64,000 nt of DNA, from positions 216,870,081 to 216,934,080 of the forward strand of contig NC_050100.1 of NCBI RefSeq assembly GCF_902167145.1, given 5' to 3'. Shown piece after piece: positions 1 to 12,251 of this stretch. Position 1 is the stretch's first letter. Each line of letters begins with the position of its first letter. This DNA is from Zea mays (taxonomy: Eukaryota > Streptophyta > Magnoliopsida > Poales > Poaceae). The translations under genes were made by a program, and so were the position numbers. The notes beneath the pieces were generated by a model. The model was given only the letters and a program-made list of their open reading frames with translations, was not told the DNA's origin and did not search any database.

Positions 1-2457
1 AAGAAAGCACAAAATGAATTTGACTGCAAGATTAAGAAGATTAGAAGTGACAATGGCAAAGAATTTGACAACACCAACATTCATGAGTACTGTGATGAAA
101 TTGGGATCAAGCATGAAGTATCTGCCACATATACACCTCAACAAAATGGAGTTGTTGAAAGGAAAAATAGGACCTTGATCACTCTTGCAAGAACAATGAT
201 TGATGAGTATAACACACCGGAGAGGTTTTGGGCCGAAGCTGTCAACACTTCTTGCTATGCATCAAACAGGCTATTTCCTCACCGGCTACTTGCAAAGACT
301 CCTTATGAACTGCTAAATGGGAAAAAGCCAGACGTCTCTTTCTTCCGGGTGTTTGGGTGCAAATGCTACATCTACAAAAAACGCCATCATCTAGGGAAGT
401 TTCAAAGACGTTGTGATATTGGTTTTCTTTTGGGTTATTCATTAAAGTCCAAAGCATATCGAGTATTCAACCATGCCACTGGCGTGGTAGAAGAAACATA
501 TGATGTGGAATTTGATGAGACTAATGGCTCCCAAGGAGCACTTGAAAATCTTGATGATGTAGGTGATGAGCCACTTAGGGAAGCAATGAAGAACATGCCT
601 ATTGGAGCTATCAAACCAAAAGAAGATGAAGAAGAGGTGCAAATCATTGACAGGCCTTCTTCATCAAATGTACCACAAGATGATGAAAAAGATGAGAGGC
701 ATGCAAATGAAGATACATTTGTCTCTCATGAACAAGCAAGGGTACAAGCCGAAGATGTTGATGCTCCAGGATCTTCTTCCCAAGTGGTTGACAGGAGAAA
801 CTCATCACTACTTCAAGCTCATCCTCAAAACCAAATCATCGGGAGTCCTTCACAAGGGGTTATTACTCGATCACATAAACATGCTAATTTTATTGAACAT
901 CACTCTTTTGTTTCTTGTGTTGAGCCTACTTGTATAGATGAGGCGCTACAGGATCCGGACTGGGTGAATGCCATGCATGAAGAACTTAACAACTTCACCC
1001 ATAACGAAGTTTGGACCCTGGAGAAGCCCCCACAAGATGCAAGAATCATTGGAACAAAGTGGGTGTTCAGAAACAAACAAGATGATCAAGGTGTGATTGT
1101 AAGAAACAAGGCAAGACTTGTCGCAAAGGGATTCTCTCAAGTTGAAGGCTTAGATTTTGGAGAGACCTTTGCACCGGTTGCTCGACTGGAAGCCATCCGT
1201 ATCCTACTTGCATATGCATCATGCTATGATATAAAACTTTATCAAATGGATGTAAAAAGTGCATTTTTAAATGGCTTCATAAATGAACTTGTATATGTTG
1301 AGCAACCGCCTGGATTTGAAGACCCTAGATATCCTAACCATGCTTACAAGTTGTCCAAGGCGCTATATGGGCTAAAGCAAGCTCCAAGGGCTTGGTATGA
1401 GCGTCTTCGCGACTTCCTCATCGAAAAGGGCTTCAAAATCGGGACCGTCGACACGACTCTCTTCACAAAGAAACATAACGGTGATATTTTCATTTGTCAA
1501 GTATATGTTGATGATATAATCTTTGGCTCGACAAATGACTATCATTGCAAGGAATTTGGTGAGTTGATGTCGAAGGAGTTCGAGATGTCAATGATTGGTG
1601 AGCTAACATACTTCCTCGGCTTTCAAGTCAAGCAAATGAAAGATGGCAACTTTCTCTCACAAGAGAAGTATACCAAAGACTTGTTGAAAAGGTTCAACAT
1701 GGAGAAGTGCAAACCAATCAAGACCCCCATGCCTACAAATGGACATCTCGACTTAGATGAGGGAGGTAACCCGGTCAATCAAACTCTCTACCGTTCTATG
1801 ATTGGTAGTTTATTATACCTTACCGCATCTAGGCCCGATATTATGTTTAGTGTCTGCATGTGTGCTAGATTTCAATCTAATCCTAAGAAAGCTCATCTTC
1901 GCGCTGTTAAGAGAATTCTTAGGTATCTCAAGCACACCACAAGCGTTGGTCTGTGGTATCCCAAAGGAGCTACTTTTGATTTAATTGGCTATTCCGATTC
2001 GGATTATGCCGGTTGCAAAATTGATAGGAAAAGTACTTCTGGGGGATGCCATCTGCTTGGTAGATCACTAGTTTCATGGACATCCAAAAAGCAAAATAGT
2101 GTTGCCTTGTCAACTGCCGAAGCGGAATACATTGCCGCAGGTGCTTGTTGCACACAGATTTTATATATGAAACAAACTCTTCTAGACTATGGCGTAGTTC
2201 TAGAAAAAGTACCTTTGTTGTGTGATAATGAGAGTGCTGTTAAAATTGCTAATAATCCTGTTCAACACTCTCGCACCAAGCACATTGATATCCGTCATCA
2301 CTTCCTTAGAGATCATGTTGCTAAAGGAGATATCATTTTAGAAGGAGTGAGGTCGGAAGATCAATTAGCGGATATTTTCACTAAGCCACTTGATAAGACC
2401 CGCTTTGGCATGTTGAGGAATGAACTAAATATTCTTGATCTCAGAAATTTTATGTGA
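1..2457 (+). CDS. pol: Ty1/copia pol polyprotein (integrase end, reverse transcriptase, RNase H), 5' partial
   Basis: The frame is open from the first base to a TGA at 2455-2457, giving 818 residues. It starts inside the integrase core, with the motifs RSDNG and [14 protein letters not shown]. An acidic linker follows (about residues 180-290). The reverse transcriptase carries [26 protein letters not shown] and the catalytic YVDDIIFGS at about 1500-1530. RNase H ends it, with the [13 protein letters not shown] segment and a [16 protein letters not shown] motif. No internal stop or frameshift is present, so this part may still be coding. It belongs to the env-class Sirevirus. The pol sequence is clearly different from the Sirevirus copies at 41-59 kb, so it is a separate family. 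Confidence 0.9.
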   Translation, partial: KKAQNEFDCKIKKIRSDNGKEFDNTNIHEYCDEIGIKHEVSATYTPQQNGVVERKNRTLITLARTMIDEYNTPERFWAEAVNTSCYASNRLFPHRLLAKTPYELLNGKKPDVSFFRVFGCKCYIYKKRHHLGKFQRRCDIGFLLGYSLKSKAYRVFNHATGVVEETYDVEFDETNGSQGALENLDDVGDEPLREAMKNMPIGAIKPKEDEEEVQIIDRPSSSNVPQDDEKDERHANEDTFVSHEQARVQAEDVDAPGSSSQVVDRRNSSLLQAHPQNQIIGSPSQGVITRSHKHANFIEHHSFVSCVEPTCIDEALQDPDWVNAMHEELNNFTHNEVWTLEKPPQDARIIGTKWVFRNKQDDQGVIVRNKARLVAKGFSQVEGLDFGETFAPVARLEAIRILLAYASCYDIKLYQMDVKSAFLNGFINELVYVEQPPGFEDPRYPNHAYKLSKALYGLKQAPRAWYERLRDFLIEKGFKIGTVDTTLFTKKHNGDIFICQVYVDDIIFGSTNDYHCKEFGELMSKEFEMSMIGELTYFLGFQVKQMKDGNFLSQEKYTKDLLKRFNMEKCKPIKTPMPTNGHLDLDEGGNPVNQTLYRSMIGSLLYLTASRPDIMFSVCMCARFQSNPKKAHLRAVKRILRYLKHTTSVGLWYPKGATFDLIGYSDSDYAGCKIDRKSTSGGCHLLGRSLVSWTSKKQNSVALSTAEAEYIAAGACCTQILYMKQTLLDYGVVLEKVPLLCDNESAVKIANNPVQHSRTKHIDIRHHFLRDHVAKGDIILEGVRSEDQLADIFTKPLDKTRFGMLRNELNILDLRNFM

Positions 2458-4107
2458 AATGTCAAATGGTGGTGTCAAGCTTGCATTGCATACTTAAATT
2501 ACTTGTATTGCATCTAGGGCTTGTCTAACCTAGTTGAGATAACCGCCAATAAAGCGAGTGAAAAAGCTTAACTCGGGTCAAACCTGACAAGTCTTAGTCT
2601 TTAAGCTTTTAGCACTTAAATTCTTTCTTTTCATGCAATTATTGGTTCTTGAAATATGCATGAGGTACTGCACTAAGGGGGAGTATTCAAAACTCAAATC
2701 ACTCTTGAAAACCCCTAGTGCAAGCCCAAATGCAAATTTCACCATTTGCCTATTTTCTCTAAAAATTATCTAGCCTATGGCAAAATATTTTGAAAAATAT
2801 ATGAGGGAGCCAATACCAGTCCCAACAAGTGTTATTTTGTGTGATTATAAGTTGAGATTTGGTTTGGTTAGGAGTTAGATAGAAAAATTCAAAATTTTCC
2901 AAACTCCCCTCTGTCTGGGCTCACCGGACAGTCCGGTGTGCACCGGACACTGCACTGTGCAATGTCCGGTGCACCGGCAGCCGCGCGCTAAAAGTCATTT
3001 TCCTGTGCGCTGTCCGGTGGTTCACCGGACAGCTACTGTGCGCTGTCCGGTGTGCACCGGACAGCCACTGTAGACTGTCCGGTGTGCCCATCTCGCGTTT
3101 TAAAAAACGGCCTCCAGCCCGAGCCGAGCCAGAGGCTCTCTGTTTCCTCTCCCTGCCGCCCACAGCTCTCTGTTCTGGCGATTCACTCCTTCTCCGCCGG
3201 CGATCTCCAGCCACCGGCGGCTACCATCTCCGGCGATCTTCCAGCGATCTCGCCAGGCTCTCCTTCCCCCTCGGTGAGCTGATCCATTTCCCCTGCCTCT
3301 CCTTCCCTCTGTCTCTTAGGCAGTGAACACCCCTTTTGCAAATCTTTCAAAATTCTGTGAAATCCCATGCATCCAGTTGGTGGATTGTGTTCCCTTGTCA
3401 CTATTTCATATCCCTGCAGGTCCTTGGCTCCTTCGGGAGGGTATTCCTACCTCAAATGGCCAATTTCCTAAAACCCTAAATCCCCGCACACCACGTGCTC
3501 GGTGAAATGCCCAAACCAGCCAAACTTGCTCCAATTGAACCCAAATTTTTCAGGCACTTTCACAACACTTCCAGCAACATCCTTGCCAAATTTCACACCA
3601 ATCCGAGATCCCAGGCTTAGATTTCACCAAAATTCCCGTTTTGCGCGATCGTTTCCGAGCCGAGTGCCCAAAACCCTATTTCTTCGCCTAAATTCAAACC
3701 AAGCACTCACTTCACTAATATTCACCAATATAAACCTATTCGTGAAGTCTCGGCTCAATCCCATATCGTTTCGTGCCTCAATTCGAATTCCAATCATCCT
3801 ATGTCTCTATTTGTCTGTCAAACGCCGTTTTCACATCGTTTGACTTATCGATCGTCCCGTCTCGTGCCATATCTCTTTTTGTATGTATTTATTCACATTT
3901 CATATGCTTATGACTATGTGACTAATACGTGCTCACCTCTTCTGTCATTTCAGTGACCTTGTGTGATCGTGTGCCGTCTCCCGTCCTGCCTGGATCGTCA
4001 CCTCTCGTGTGAGCTTTCCAGGTAGACATCTCTCTATTTGCTAAATCTCTCGGTCACTTTTGCTCTGTGCTTAGTCTCTCTATCTCATTTGCAGACATTA
4101 GTTCAGG
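2458..4107 (+). other. Sirevirus spacer between pol and the env-like ORF
   Basis: No convincing ORF is present. The first 250 bases are AT-rich and hold a polypurine motif (AAGGGGGAGTA near 2677). A palindrome array follows (2922-3084), and then a pyrimidine-rich leader before the env-like start codon. Such a long spacer before env is known in env-carrying Sireviruses. How the downstream ORF is expressed (spliced or subgenomic RNA) cannot be read from the sequence. Confidence 0.6.
2922..3084. repeat. array of CACCGGAC-GTCCGGTG palindromes outside the LTR
   Basis: Several near-perfect palindromes with the core CCGGAC-(1-4 nt)-GTCCGG are strung together here, for example at 2922-2938 and about 3015-3084. 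The same motif fills the LTR of this element (14293-14570) and the LTR at 39183-40491. Palindromic repeats are described for Sirevirus LTRs; here they also lie downstream of pol. Confidence 0.8.
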
Positions 4108-5106
4108 ATGCCGCGCACGAAGAATGCGTCGGCATCAGGGGGTGGCGATGACGAGGACCCTCGTCGCCCCTTCAGGCAGGTGAAGGGCAAGACTGTCTAT
4201 TTGGAGCAGCAGGAAGGCCGCAAGAAGCGGCGTTCGGACAGAGAGGCTCGTGCAGCAGCAGCAGCTGCAGCAGCCGCTGCGCAGGCCGCACTTGGAGATC
4301 AGCCGCATGTTCCATCCGATCAGATTGCATTCCGTGCTCGTCGTCTCACCTCCCGGTCTCGCTCCTCCACTCACACCTCCGCTTCCACTCCGCCACCCAC
4401 TCTGCCTGCTCCAGTCACTCCTATTGCTCCATCCACCTCCACCGCCATACCCACTACCAGCACTACGCCAGCTTCCACTGCTTCCCCTGCCCCCGCTCCC
4501 GCTTCAGCTCCTCCTGTCCCTCCTCCTCGCTTCCGGGAGCGTGATGAGACTGAGGTCCGTCCTCTTGCTTCGGATCCTCGTTTGTTTGATCTTCAGCGCG
4601 CTACTGCAGCACGGGTACGTCGGTTCAGGTACGTACTCGTGGAGTCCTGGCTACCAGCTCAGCGAGACCCAGCAGCAGGTGTTCTTTTCAGCACACGGAT
4701 TCAGGAGTCATTCTTCAGAGCTCAGTTGTCTGCTCAGATAGCGCTGCGAGTGCACCGCCTATTGGATCTTCCAGCTTTTTTGCTAGCAGCCGGTGCTGAG
4801 TCTGAGGCGCATCTCACCTATCTGCCAGGCCTCCTGACCCTTCTGACTATCAGCGGCAGATATGTTGAGGAGTGGGTCCGCGTCTTCTACGCCTCTGTTT
4901 GGATTGACCCGGATCATCACTGGATGAGGTTCCGATTTGAGCGCGAGGATGTCACGATCACTGCCAGTCAAATCCGACAGCTTTTTGGATTCCCTGAGTC
5001 GACGACTCGCCTTCACAGCCTCTGCTACGGCACTTCTGATCCTCCACATCGCCCTCACGGCGGTGTGGCTCCAGGGACAGCTCACGTCGCGGCTCTGTTC
5101 CGCCCG
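4108..5106 (+). CDS. Sirevirus env-like ORF, 5' half (split by a nested element)
   Basis: ATG at 4108 opens a 333-residue frame that runs into the target duplication at 5102-5106. The N-terminus is basic (KKRRSDREAR), followed by a poly-alanine run and a long Pro/Ser/Thr-rich stretch (residues about 85-150). A folded-looking region follows, containing EEWVRVFYASVWID and ITASQIRQLFGF. That region resembles the plant retrotransposon 'putative transposon protein' found in env-like and gag-side ORFs; this is recognition, not a search result. I see no obvious signal peptide or strong membrane helix, so 'env-like' reflects its position after pol. The ORF continues in frame at 12252. Confidence 0.6.
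5102..5106. repeat. target site duplication GCCCG, left copy
   Basis: GCCCG directly precedes the LTR terminus at 5107 and is repeated at 12247-12251 directly after the other LTR. This proves one integration event of the element 5107-12246 into the env-like ORF. Confidence 0.97.
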
Positions 5107-6340
5107 TGATGCGTCACGATGCCCGATCTTCACGACGTAGGATCAATCTTCAGATAACTAGCTTCAAGAAGCCAAGATAACTTGCTGCAAGCAGCGATAA
5201 CTAGTGCAACCTGACAAATAAAACTCGAAGCCAACCACCGTCTTTAACCGGCAGCCTGAATCGAGGATTCGCCCAACCACACTCTCAAAGAACCAACCAA
5301 CACAGCCTACAATCAATCGAGGAGAACTCGAAGGGAGTAGGAGCACCAATTGGGAGCGGATGAAGCCGCTGCTTCTGCAATCCCGCGAAGGAATTCACAA
5401 GAGCAAAGGGGTAGAGATCACTCTCAATATTTGTTAGCACACAGCTGAACAAAGGGGTTCTGTTTTAGATTATCATAAGCTGCCTTACATCATAGACATA
5501 GGGGGGTATTTATACTAGTAACAACCAGCCTTAGCGAGGTATAAACACAAAACAAAAGTATTTTCACGAGCTAATGTGAAGGAGCCTCTTCGGGAGATCT
5601 GCAGAGCTGATTTCCGTGTGGCTGTTTGACTTCTGCGCAGCCTTCAGTATTTTGACAATAACTTCTTCTAGGAATCTTCAAATGACGTGGGACTAGTTGC
5701 ATTGGAAAGCTAACTTGATAAGCTTTCTCACCATATATAGCATGCTTAATGAAACTTCGTAGAATGATGCAGTTTAATACGAAAACTTGGTCATCAAGCA
5801 GACTGTTGACCTTCTGACCAGTCAGCACTAAAGTAGGTCGGCTGCCTTTCTGGTAGATGTGGTTAAGTAGGCTGTAGAAGCATTGGAAACTAGACTTCAA
5901 GAGCTTTCCAAAAAGTACTTATGGGCCTTCATAGCTTTTGGGAATCAAAAGTTATGACTGTTTCTTCTGGACGGTTCTGTAGCGCTAGACTGACTCGGAC
6001 GTAGCTCTTCTTGCTGATTCGCCTTTGATATGTTTTGTCCTTCCTCTTGGTGAACCTAAGTAATATCAACATACATGACTTAGGTAGCATAAAGTTCGCA
6101 TTAGTGTTTAATTGAAATTCATAAAGTAGCGCGTGCACCTCTTGCTGTAGCTTCTTAGCTCGGCTACGTGTATTTGGTCCATCAAAGACTAGCGCGTGCA
6201 CCTCTTGCTGTAGCTTCTTAGCTCGGCTACGTGTAATTGGTCCATCAAAGACTCGGGTTGGTGACGATGTTGGTTGTACTTGAGTTGATGTAGTATAACT
6301 TGGGGGTTGTAATGTGTTGCTTGATGGCGTGGTCATATCA
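5107..6340 (-). repeat. 3' LTR of the CRM-like element (element orientation)
   Basis: TG...CA-bounded direct repeat, 1234 bp, matching 11013-12246 except at about four positions. It contains the last 136 codons and the stop of the element's ORF (5929-6336), including a 63-bp tandem duplication at 6127-6252. Confidence 0.96.
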
Positions 6341-9300
6341 TCCTCCTCCCCTTGAAAAGGAGTCGTCCTCGACTCTAAAGTGTCTTCACTTGTAAATGGT
6401 AAGAGGTCAGCAACATTAAACGTGTTGCCCACGCCATAGCTCGGTGGAAGATATATCTTGTATGCATTATCATTGATCTTGGCAAGAACACGAAATGGAC
6501 CATTCCCTCGTGGCTCCTGCAATAAAAGCAATCTAACCGAAGAATTTGGTACACAAAGTTTGTTAGCTCCAAACAAAAATCCATCATGTATATGATATTT
6601 CTCCCAACCTTTTCCATCTTTACAACGAATGTATGGTTCTGAAAATTCAGGATCATCATTATACTTTTCTTTCAAATTTTCAAGACCCAAAACTTTTACC
6701 TCTAGTTGATTCAACAACACATTCCTTCGAGACAAGGCATCAACGACCACATTGTCCTTACCTTTCTTATATTTCACAATGTATAGAAATGTTTTGATAA
6801 ACTCAACCCATTTGGTATGGCGACGGTTCAGTTTGGCTTGCCCTTTCAAATACTTAAAAGCTTCATGATCGGAATGAATAACAAACTCTTTTGGCCATAA
6901 GTAGTGCTGCCATGTTTCAAGCACTCGGACCAAAGCATACAATTCTTTGTCATACACAGAATAATTTAATTGAGCACCTCCCAATTTTTCACTAAAATAT
7001 GCTATAGGTTTTTCTTGTTGCATTAAAACTCCTCCTATCCCAATCCCACTAGCATCACATTCTACTTCAAATGTTTTAGTGAAATCAGGAAGAATAAGTA
7101 CAGGTGCTTCAGTCAAACGTTTCTTCAATTCTATAAAAGCATCTTCTTGTGAGTTTCCCCATTTAAATTCAACACCTTTCTTTGTCAATTCATTTAAAGG
7201 AGAAGCGATGGTACTGAAATCTCGCACAAATCTTCTATAAAAACCAGCAAGACCATGAAAACTTCTTACTTGACTTACATTCGTTGGAGTTGGCCAATCC
7301 TTGATGGCTTTCACCTTGGATTCATCCACCTCTATTCCTTTTGCTGAAACAACAAAGCCAAGAAACACAACATGGTCTGTGCAAAAACTGCACTTCTCAA
7401 GATTAGCAAATAATTTCTCCTTTCTAAGCTCATCTAAAACTTGTCGAATGTGTTTCACATGTTCATCAAAAGACTTGCTGTAAATTAGAATATCATCGAA
7501 GTAGACAACAACAAATTTTCCAATGAAAGTTCTTAAGACATGGTTCATTAATCTCATAAAAGTACTAGGAGCATTAGTCAACCCAGAGGGCATCACTAAC
7601 CATTCATACAACCCAAATTTTGTTTTAAATGCAGTCTTCCATTCATCTCCAGTTTTCATTCTTATTTGATGGTATCCACTTCTCAAATCAATTTTAGTAA
7701 AAATTGTGGAACCACTTAATTCATCAAGCATATCATCTAACCGTGGAATAGGATGGCGATAGCGAACGGTAATATTATTTATAGCTCTACAATCAACACA
7801 CATCCTCCAAGATCCATCTTTCTTAGGTACTAAAATCACAGGAACATCACAAGGGCTTAAGCTTTCATGAACAAAACCTTTATCAAGAAGTTCTTGTACT
7901 TGCCTTTGTATTTCCTTAGTTTCTTGAGGATTGGTTCGATATGGTGGACGGTTAGGAAGTGCAGCCCCTGAAATAAGATCGATTTGATGCTCAATCCCTC
8001 GAATTGGAGGTAGTCCGGCTAGTGTTTCTTGTGGAAACACATATTCAAAGTCCTGCAAAAGATCACCCACAACACTAGGAAGAGATGTTATGTCGTTAGG
8101 GGAAATCAAAACATCTTTGCTCACAAGTACAAATAGCACTTGATAAGGGTTGTTCCTCACTTCTCTCAGCTCAGATTTTGTGGCTAGCATAACTAGATGT
8201 TCTCCCTCTTCTTTCTTTTTATCTCTTGAATTTGGCTTGTAGCACTCACTCACCGAATTGTGGATGGCACTCAATTTCTTTTGCTCTTCTCCTCCTCTAA
8301 TTGCTGCACTAATTTCAGTTTTCTTTTGTAAGTGTTCAACCATGATTTGTTGAGGGGTCATAGGCTTGAATACAAACTTTCTCCCTTTCAGATCTAGTGT
8401 GTACTGATTTGTTCTTCCACAATGCTGAGAATATCGGTCATATTGCCAAGGTCTTCCCAACAGCAAGTGACACACAAACATGGGTTTAACATTGCACTCC
8501 ACTGTGTCAACAAACTCTCCAATCTTGTATGGAACTTTTACCTTATAACCAATCTTGATATCTCCTGATTCATTCAACCATTGGACATGATATGGATGAG
8601 GGTGTCGCTGCAACTTCAGATCAAGCCTTTCAACCATCTCACGACTTGCAAGATTATGGCAACTTCCTCCATCAATGATCACCTTTACTACTTTGTCTTG
8701 CACTTTTGCTCTCATTTGAAAAAGATTATGTCGCTGTCCAATTTCAGCTTCTTTCATTTGAACGCTCAATATTTGTGTAACCACAAGAGCGGTACTATGC
8801 TCAAATTCACTTCCCGTTTGCAATTTATCAGTGTCATCTACATTTCCTGCTTTAGCTTCCTCTTCACTAGCTGATGTATATTCTCCATCATCAGTCACAA
8901 GGATCACACGATTATTTGGACACTCCTTAATGACATGACCACGACCTCCACATTTGAAGCACTGAATACCACTACTCTTGGATGTTGAACCCACTAATGT
9001 AGAAGTGGATGCTGTTGATTTAGAACCCATGATTGGAGCAACAGCGTTCTTTCCACTATAATTGCTTTGAATGTGGGATTGCAAGTCTCCAGTTGAACCT
9101 TTTGACGCTAAGGGTGCAACAGTAAACCTTGAGCTTCCTCCAGTCATGGTTCGTGCACCATATGACAACGGTTTGTTGTTCTTAGCATCTTGCTGCAGCT
9201 GGCGTTCAGCTTTGGTGGCTTGATGTACCAAATCAATAAGACATCGGTACGACTGAAACTCAACAATGCGCTGAATGCTGCGGTGTAATCCAACCATGAA

Positions 9301-10068
9301 ACGTGCAATGGTTTGCTCTTCGTCTTCATACACATTGGCTCTAATCATGGCCTTCTCCATCTCCTTATAATACTCCTCAACAGAGAAACTTCCTTGTCTC
9401 AAATTCTGGAATTTATCAAAAAGATCACGCCGATAATGCTTCGGCACAAAACGAATTCTCATTTCTCGCTTCATCTCTTGCCATGTAACAATAGGGTCCT
9501 CTCCATCTTCTTCACGATCACGAAGAAGTTGCTCCCACCAGATCAGAGCATATCCTTCAAACTCAAGAGATGCCATTGCAAGTTTCTTCTCCTCTGAATA
9601 ATTATGTAGGCGGAAGATTTTCTCCACTTTCAATTCCCATGTGAAATAATCTTCAGGATCAGATCTACCATCAAATTTTGGCATGGTAAACTTAAGTTTC
9701 CCAAATCTCTCTTCTTGGTTGACTCCTCTATGATGACGACGACCATAGCGATGTTGAGACTGATCATCCCCAAATTCAGATTCTTCATTGTCATTATTTC
9801 TTCGATTCCGGCCTCTTCCTCTACCATATGCAGCACCTTGATTTCTCCTCCCATGTTCACTTGCTCTTCTAGAATAATTTCCTTCATCTTCTTCCCCATC
9901 TTCATCATGGTTTCTTACACCGTCGGGGAGTCGATGACGACCTCTGATTTCAGCCATAAGTGTCTGAAGATCTTGTGCCAACAAATCTTGCTTGGCTTCT
10001 ATGCTTTGTTTGAGCTCATTGAATTGTATCAAGGTGACACATTCTTCAATCTCAACGTTGGGATCCAT
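5929..10068 (-). CDS. gag-pol: chromovirus gag-pol polyprotein with an in-frame integrase deletion
   Basis: One 1379-residue ORF without internal stops. Gag occupies about residues 1-400 and ends with the CCHC knuckle [14 protein letters not shown] (near residue 368). A retroviral protease follows with [12 protein letters not shown] (about 463). The reverse transcriptase carries [14 protein letters not shown] and the catalytic YFDDILIYS (about 855). RNase H runs to VVDALSRR (about 1110). After this the protein jumps, near residue 1183, from the start of the integrase zinc-binding region to the [11 protein letters not shown] segment of the integrase C-terminus. The HHCC finger and DDE core are missing. 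The tail contains two copies of a 21-residue unit with [14 protein letters not shown] and is encoded within the 3' LTR, as in CRM elements. The intact frame with a missing domain suggests mobilisation by integrase from related elements. Confidence 0.88.
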   Translation of the reverse strand: MDPNVEIEECVTLIQFNELKQSIEAKQDLLAQDLQTLMAEIRGRHRLPDGVRNHDEDGEEDEGNYSRRASEHGRRNQGAAYGRGRGRNRRNNDNEESEFGDDQSQHRYGRRHHRGVNQEERFGKLKFTMPKFDGRSDPEDYFTWELKVEKIFRLHNYSEEKKLAMASLEFEGYALIWWEQLLRDREEDGEDPIVTWQEMKREMRIRFVPKHYRRDLFDKFQNLRQGSFSVEEYYKEMEKAMIRANVYEDEEQTIARFMVGLHRSIQRIVEFQSYRCLIDLVHQATKAERQLQQDAKNNKPLSYGARTMTGGSSRFTVAPLASKGSTGDLQSHIQSNYSGKNAVAPIMGSKSTASTSTLVGSTSKSSGIQCFKCGGRGHVIKECPNNRVILVTDDGEYTSASEEEAKAGNVDDTDKLQTGSEFEHSTALVVTQILSVQMKEAEIGQRHNLFQMRAKVQDKVVKVIIDGGSCHNLASREMVERLDLKLQRHPHPYHVQWLNESGDIKIGYKVKVPYKIGEFVDTVECNVKPMFVCHLLLGRPWQYDRYSQHCGRTNQYTLDLKGRKFVFKPMTPQQIMVEHLQKKTEISAAIRGGEEQKKLSAIHNSVSECYKPNSRDKKKEEGEHLVMLATKSELREVRNNPYQVLFVLVSKDVLISPNDITSLPSVVGDLLQDFEYVFPQETLAGLPPIRGIEHQIDLISGAALPNRPPYRTNPQETKEIQRQVQELLDKGFVHESLSPCDVPVILVPKKDGSWRMCVDCRAINNITVRYRHPIPRLDDMLDELSGSTIFTKIDLRSGYHQIRMKTGDEWKTAFKTKFGLYEWLVMPSGLTNAPSTFMRLMNHVLRTFIGKFVVVYFDDILIYSKSFDEHVKHIRQVLDELRKEKLFANLEKCSFCTDHVVFLGFVVSAKGIEVDESKVKAIKDWPTPTNVSQVRSFHGLAGFYRRFVRDFSTIASPLNELTKKGVEFKWGNSQEDAFIELKKRLTEAPVLILPDFTKTFEVECDASGIGIGGVLMQQEKPIAYFSEKLGGAQLNYSVYDKELYALVRVLETWQHYLWPKEFVIHSDHEAFKYLKGQAKLNRRHTKWVEFIKTFLYIVKYKKGKDNVVVDALSRRNVLLNQLEVKVLGLENLKEKYNDDPEFSEPYIRCKDGKGWEKYHIHDGFLFGANKLCVPNSSVRLLLLQEPRGNGPFRVLAKINDNAYKIYLPPSYGVGNTFNVADLLPFTSEDTLESRTTPFQGEEDDMTTPSSNTLQPPSYTTSTQVQPTSSPTRVFDGPITRSRAKKLQQEVHALVFDGPNTRSRAKKLQQEVHALLYEFQLNTNANFMLPKSCMLILLRFTKRKDKTYQRRISKKSYVRVSLALQNRPEETVITFDSQKL
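6127..6252 (-). repeat. 63-bp tandem duplication within the LTR and ORF
   Basis: Two 63-bp units (starting at 6127 and 6190) differ at about one base and encode two 21-residue copies differing only at I/N. The same pair is present in the other LTR (from about 12033), so it predates this insertion. Confidence 0.9.
6341..6353 (-). other. polypurine tract of the CRM-like element
   Basis: On the minus strand this reads AAGGGGAGGAGGA and directly abuts the TGATATG start of the 3' LTR, the position required for plus-strand priming. It is also translated, because the ORF runs through it. Confidence 0.85.
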
Positions 10069-10995
10069 CTTCCTGCGAAGTTAGTGGCAACAAGGCAACA
10101 AATATAGGTGGAATATGAAGCTATATAGAATCTCACAACCTCACCACTCTTACCAACCAAAGCTCTTATGAGTTCCCTGCGGGTTGCAAGAAAATGTGTG
10201 GTGGTAACAAGAAAGTGGTGGTTAAGCGAATACAAGAACAGAGTACCGATTACGATGGCTTATATCTGGAGCTTGGTGGGGATTAATAAACAAGGGTTAC
10301 AATCTGAATCCAAGTTGTTGTAAAGTTAAATAACAATCCAACTAGAAGTTCACTGCCTAGTGCTGACCACAAGATTCGAGTGATGGAAGTAGATCAAACA
10401 CACGCGCAAAGAAATTTCAGATTTGATGCAAATCAAGGAGTATGATTGGAATGCAAGTGTTGCGATCAGACCCAACCAAAATTTTGCACCAAAAGACAAT
10501 AGCAAACTGGTTGAACAACTTGATGAACTTTCAGCACTTGTGCACATAAACAAACCGACCGTTCTTCTTTTCTTTCACAATATTGCTCAACACTTTTTTT
10601 GGTACTTTTCTTTCTTCTCTTTTTTTGATACTCTTTTTTTATAGAACTAAACACAGAGATCTGATATGATTTTGCACACTTTATAATACTTAACAAAGAA
10701 CTCAACCAGCAGCTATAACTTAAATAGGATCAAAGTTAACGCGAAAGAAATGATGAGAGTTTTCAGATTTTTCTTTTTGTGGATGTTTTCAGATATATAT
10801 AAGAGGCTCAAAGGGAACACAAAGGATAGAGTGACCAGCAACTAAACAAAGACTCTAAGGACTGAAACTTAACAAAACTCACTGGAACAACAGATTGAAA
10901 CAAAGGGCTATGACAGAATATTTTATGGCTTTTTGGTGGATAGGACGAACACAAAATATATGTAGCTAAGGGTAAAGAATCCTACCGTGGCAACT
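10069..10995 (-). other. 5' untranslated leader of the CRM-like element
   Basis: About 930 bp lie between the primer binding site and the gag start. It is AT-rich on the whole and I see no coding capacity. Confidence 0.6.
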
Positions 10996-11010
10996 GAGGC
11001 TTTGATACCA
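10996..11010 (-). other. primer binding site (initiator Met tRNA)
   Basis: The minus strand reads TGGTATCAAAGCCTC, two bases inside the 5' LTR end. This resembles the 3' end complement of plant initiator Met tRNA (TGGTATCAGAGC) with one mismatch. Confidence 0.85.
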
Positions 11011-11012
11011 GA

Positions 11013-12246
11013 TGATGCGTCACGATGCCCGATCTTCACGACGTAGGATCAATCTTCAGATAACTAGCTTCAAGAAGCCAAGATAACTTGCTGCAAGCAG
11101 CGATAACTAGTGCAACCTGACAAATAAAACTCGAAGCCAACCACCGTCTTTAACCGGCAGCCTGAATCGAGGATTCACCCAACCACACTCTCAAAGAACC
11201 AACCAACACAGCCTACAATCAATCGAGGAGACCTCGAAGGGAGTAGGAGCACCAATTGGGAGCGGATGAAGCCGCCGCTTCTGCAATCCCGCGAAGGAAT
11301 TCACAAGAGCAAAGGGGTAGAGATCACTCTCAATATTTGTTAGCACACAGCTGAACAAAGGGGTTCTGTTTTAGATTATCATAAGCTGCCTTACATCATA
11401 GACATAGGGGGGTATTTATACTAGTAACAACCAGCCTTAGCGAGGTATAAACACAAAACAAAAGTATTTTCACGAGCTAATGTGAAGGAGCCTCTTCGGG
11501 AGATCTGCAGAGCTGATTTCCGTGTGGCTGTTTGACTTCTGCGCAGCCTTCAGTATTTTGACAATAACTTCTTCTAGGAATCTTCAAATGACGTGGGACT
11601 GGTTGCATTGGAAAGCTAACTTGATAAGCTTTCTCACCATATATAGCATGCTTAATGAAACTTCGTAGAATGATGCAGTTTAATACGAAAACTTGGTCAT
11701 CAAGCAGACTGTTGACCTTCTGACCAGTCAGCACTAAAGTAGGTCGGCTGCCTTTCTGGTAGATGTGGTTAAGTAGGCTGTAGAAGCATTGGAAACTAGA
11801 CTTCAAGAGCTTTCCAAAAAGTACTTATGGGCCTTCATAGCTTTTGGGAATCAAAAGTTATGACTGTTTCTTCTGGACGGTTCTGTAGCGCTAGACTGAC
11901 TCGGACGTAGCTCTTCTTGCTGATTCGCCTTTGATATGTTTTGTCCTTCCTCTTGGTGAACCTAAGTAATATCAACATACATGACTTAGGTAGCATAAAG
12001 TTCGCATTAGTGTTTAATTGAAATTCATAAAGTAGCGCGTGCACCTCTTGCTGTAGCTTCTTAGCTCGGCTACGTGTATTTGGTCCATCAAAGACTAGCG
12101 CGTGCACCTCTTGCTGTAGCTTCTTAGCTCGGCTACGTGTAATTGGTCCATCAAAGACTCGGGTTGGTGACGATGTTGGTTGTACTTGAGTTGATGTAGT
12201 ATAACTTGGGGGTTGTAATGTGTTGCTTGATGGCGTGGTCATATCA
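11013..12246 (-). repeat. 5' LTR of the CRM-like element (element orientation)
   Basis: 1234 bp, same termini and content as 5107-6340. It carries a silent copy of the ORF tail (11835-12242) that is identical at the protein level to that in the 3' LTR. Confidence 0.96.
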
Positions 12247-12251
12247 GCCCG
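12247..12251. repeat. target site duplication GCCCG, right copy
   Basis: Matches 5102-5106 on the far side of the nested element. Confidence 0.97.

Larger units (their letters stand above)
5107..12246 (-). mobile_element. complete Ty3/gypsy chromovirus (CRM-like), lacking the integrase core
   Basis: Two 1234-bp LTRs (5107-6340 and 11013-12246) flank an internal region with one long minus-strand ORF. In element orientation each LTR begins TGATATGACC and ends CGCATCA. The primer binding site complements initiator Met tRNA, the polypurine tract is AAGGGGAGGAGGA, and the target duplication is GCCCG. I count four differences between the LTRs (near 5271/11177, 5324/11230, 5359/11265 and 5696/11602), about 0.3%. 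At the commonly used grass rate of 1.3e-8 substitutions per site per year this suggests roughly 0.1 million years. An ORF running through the polypurine tract into the 3' LTR is a known feature of the CRM clade. The integrase zinc finger and catalytic core are absent. Confidence 0.9.

Noticed and set aside
11835..12242. 135-codon minus-strand ORF as a separate gene
   Set aside because: It is the LTR copy of the tail of the chromovirus polyprotein; the real coding copy is in the other LTR.
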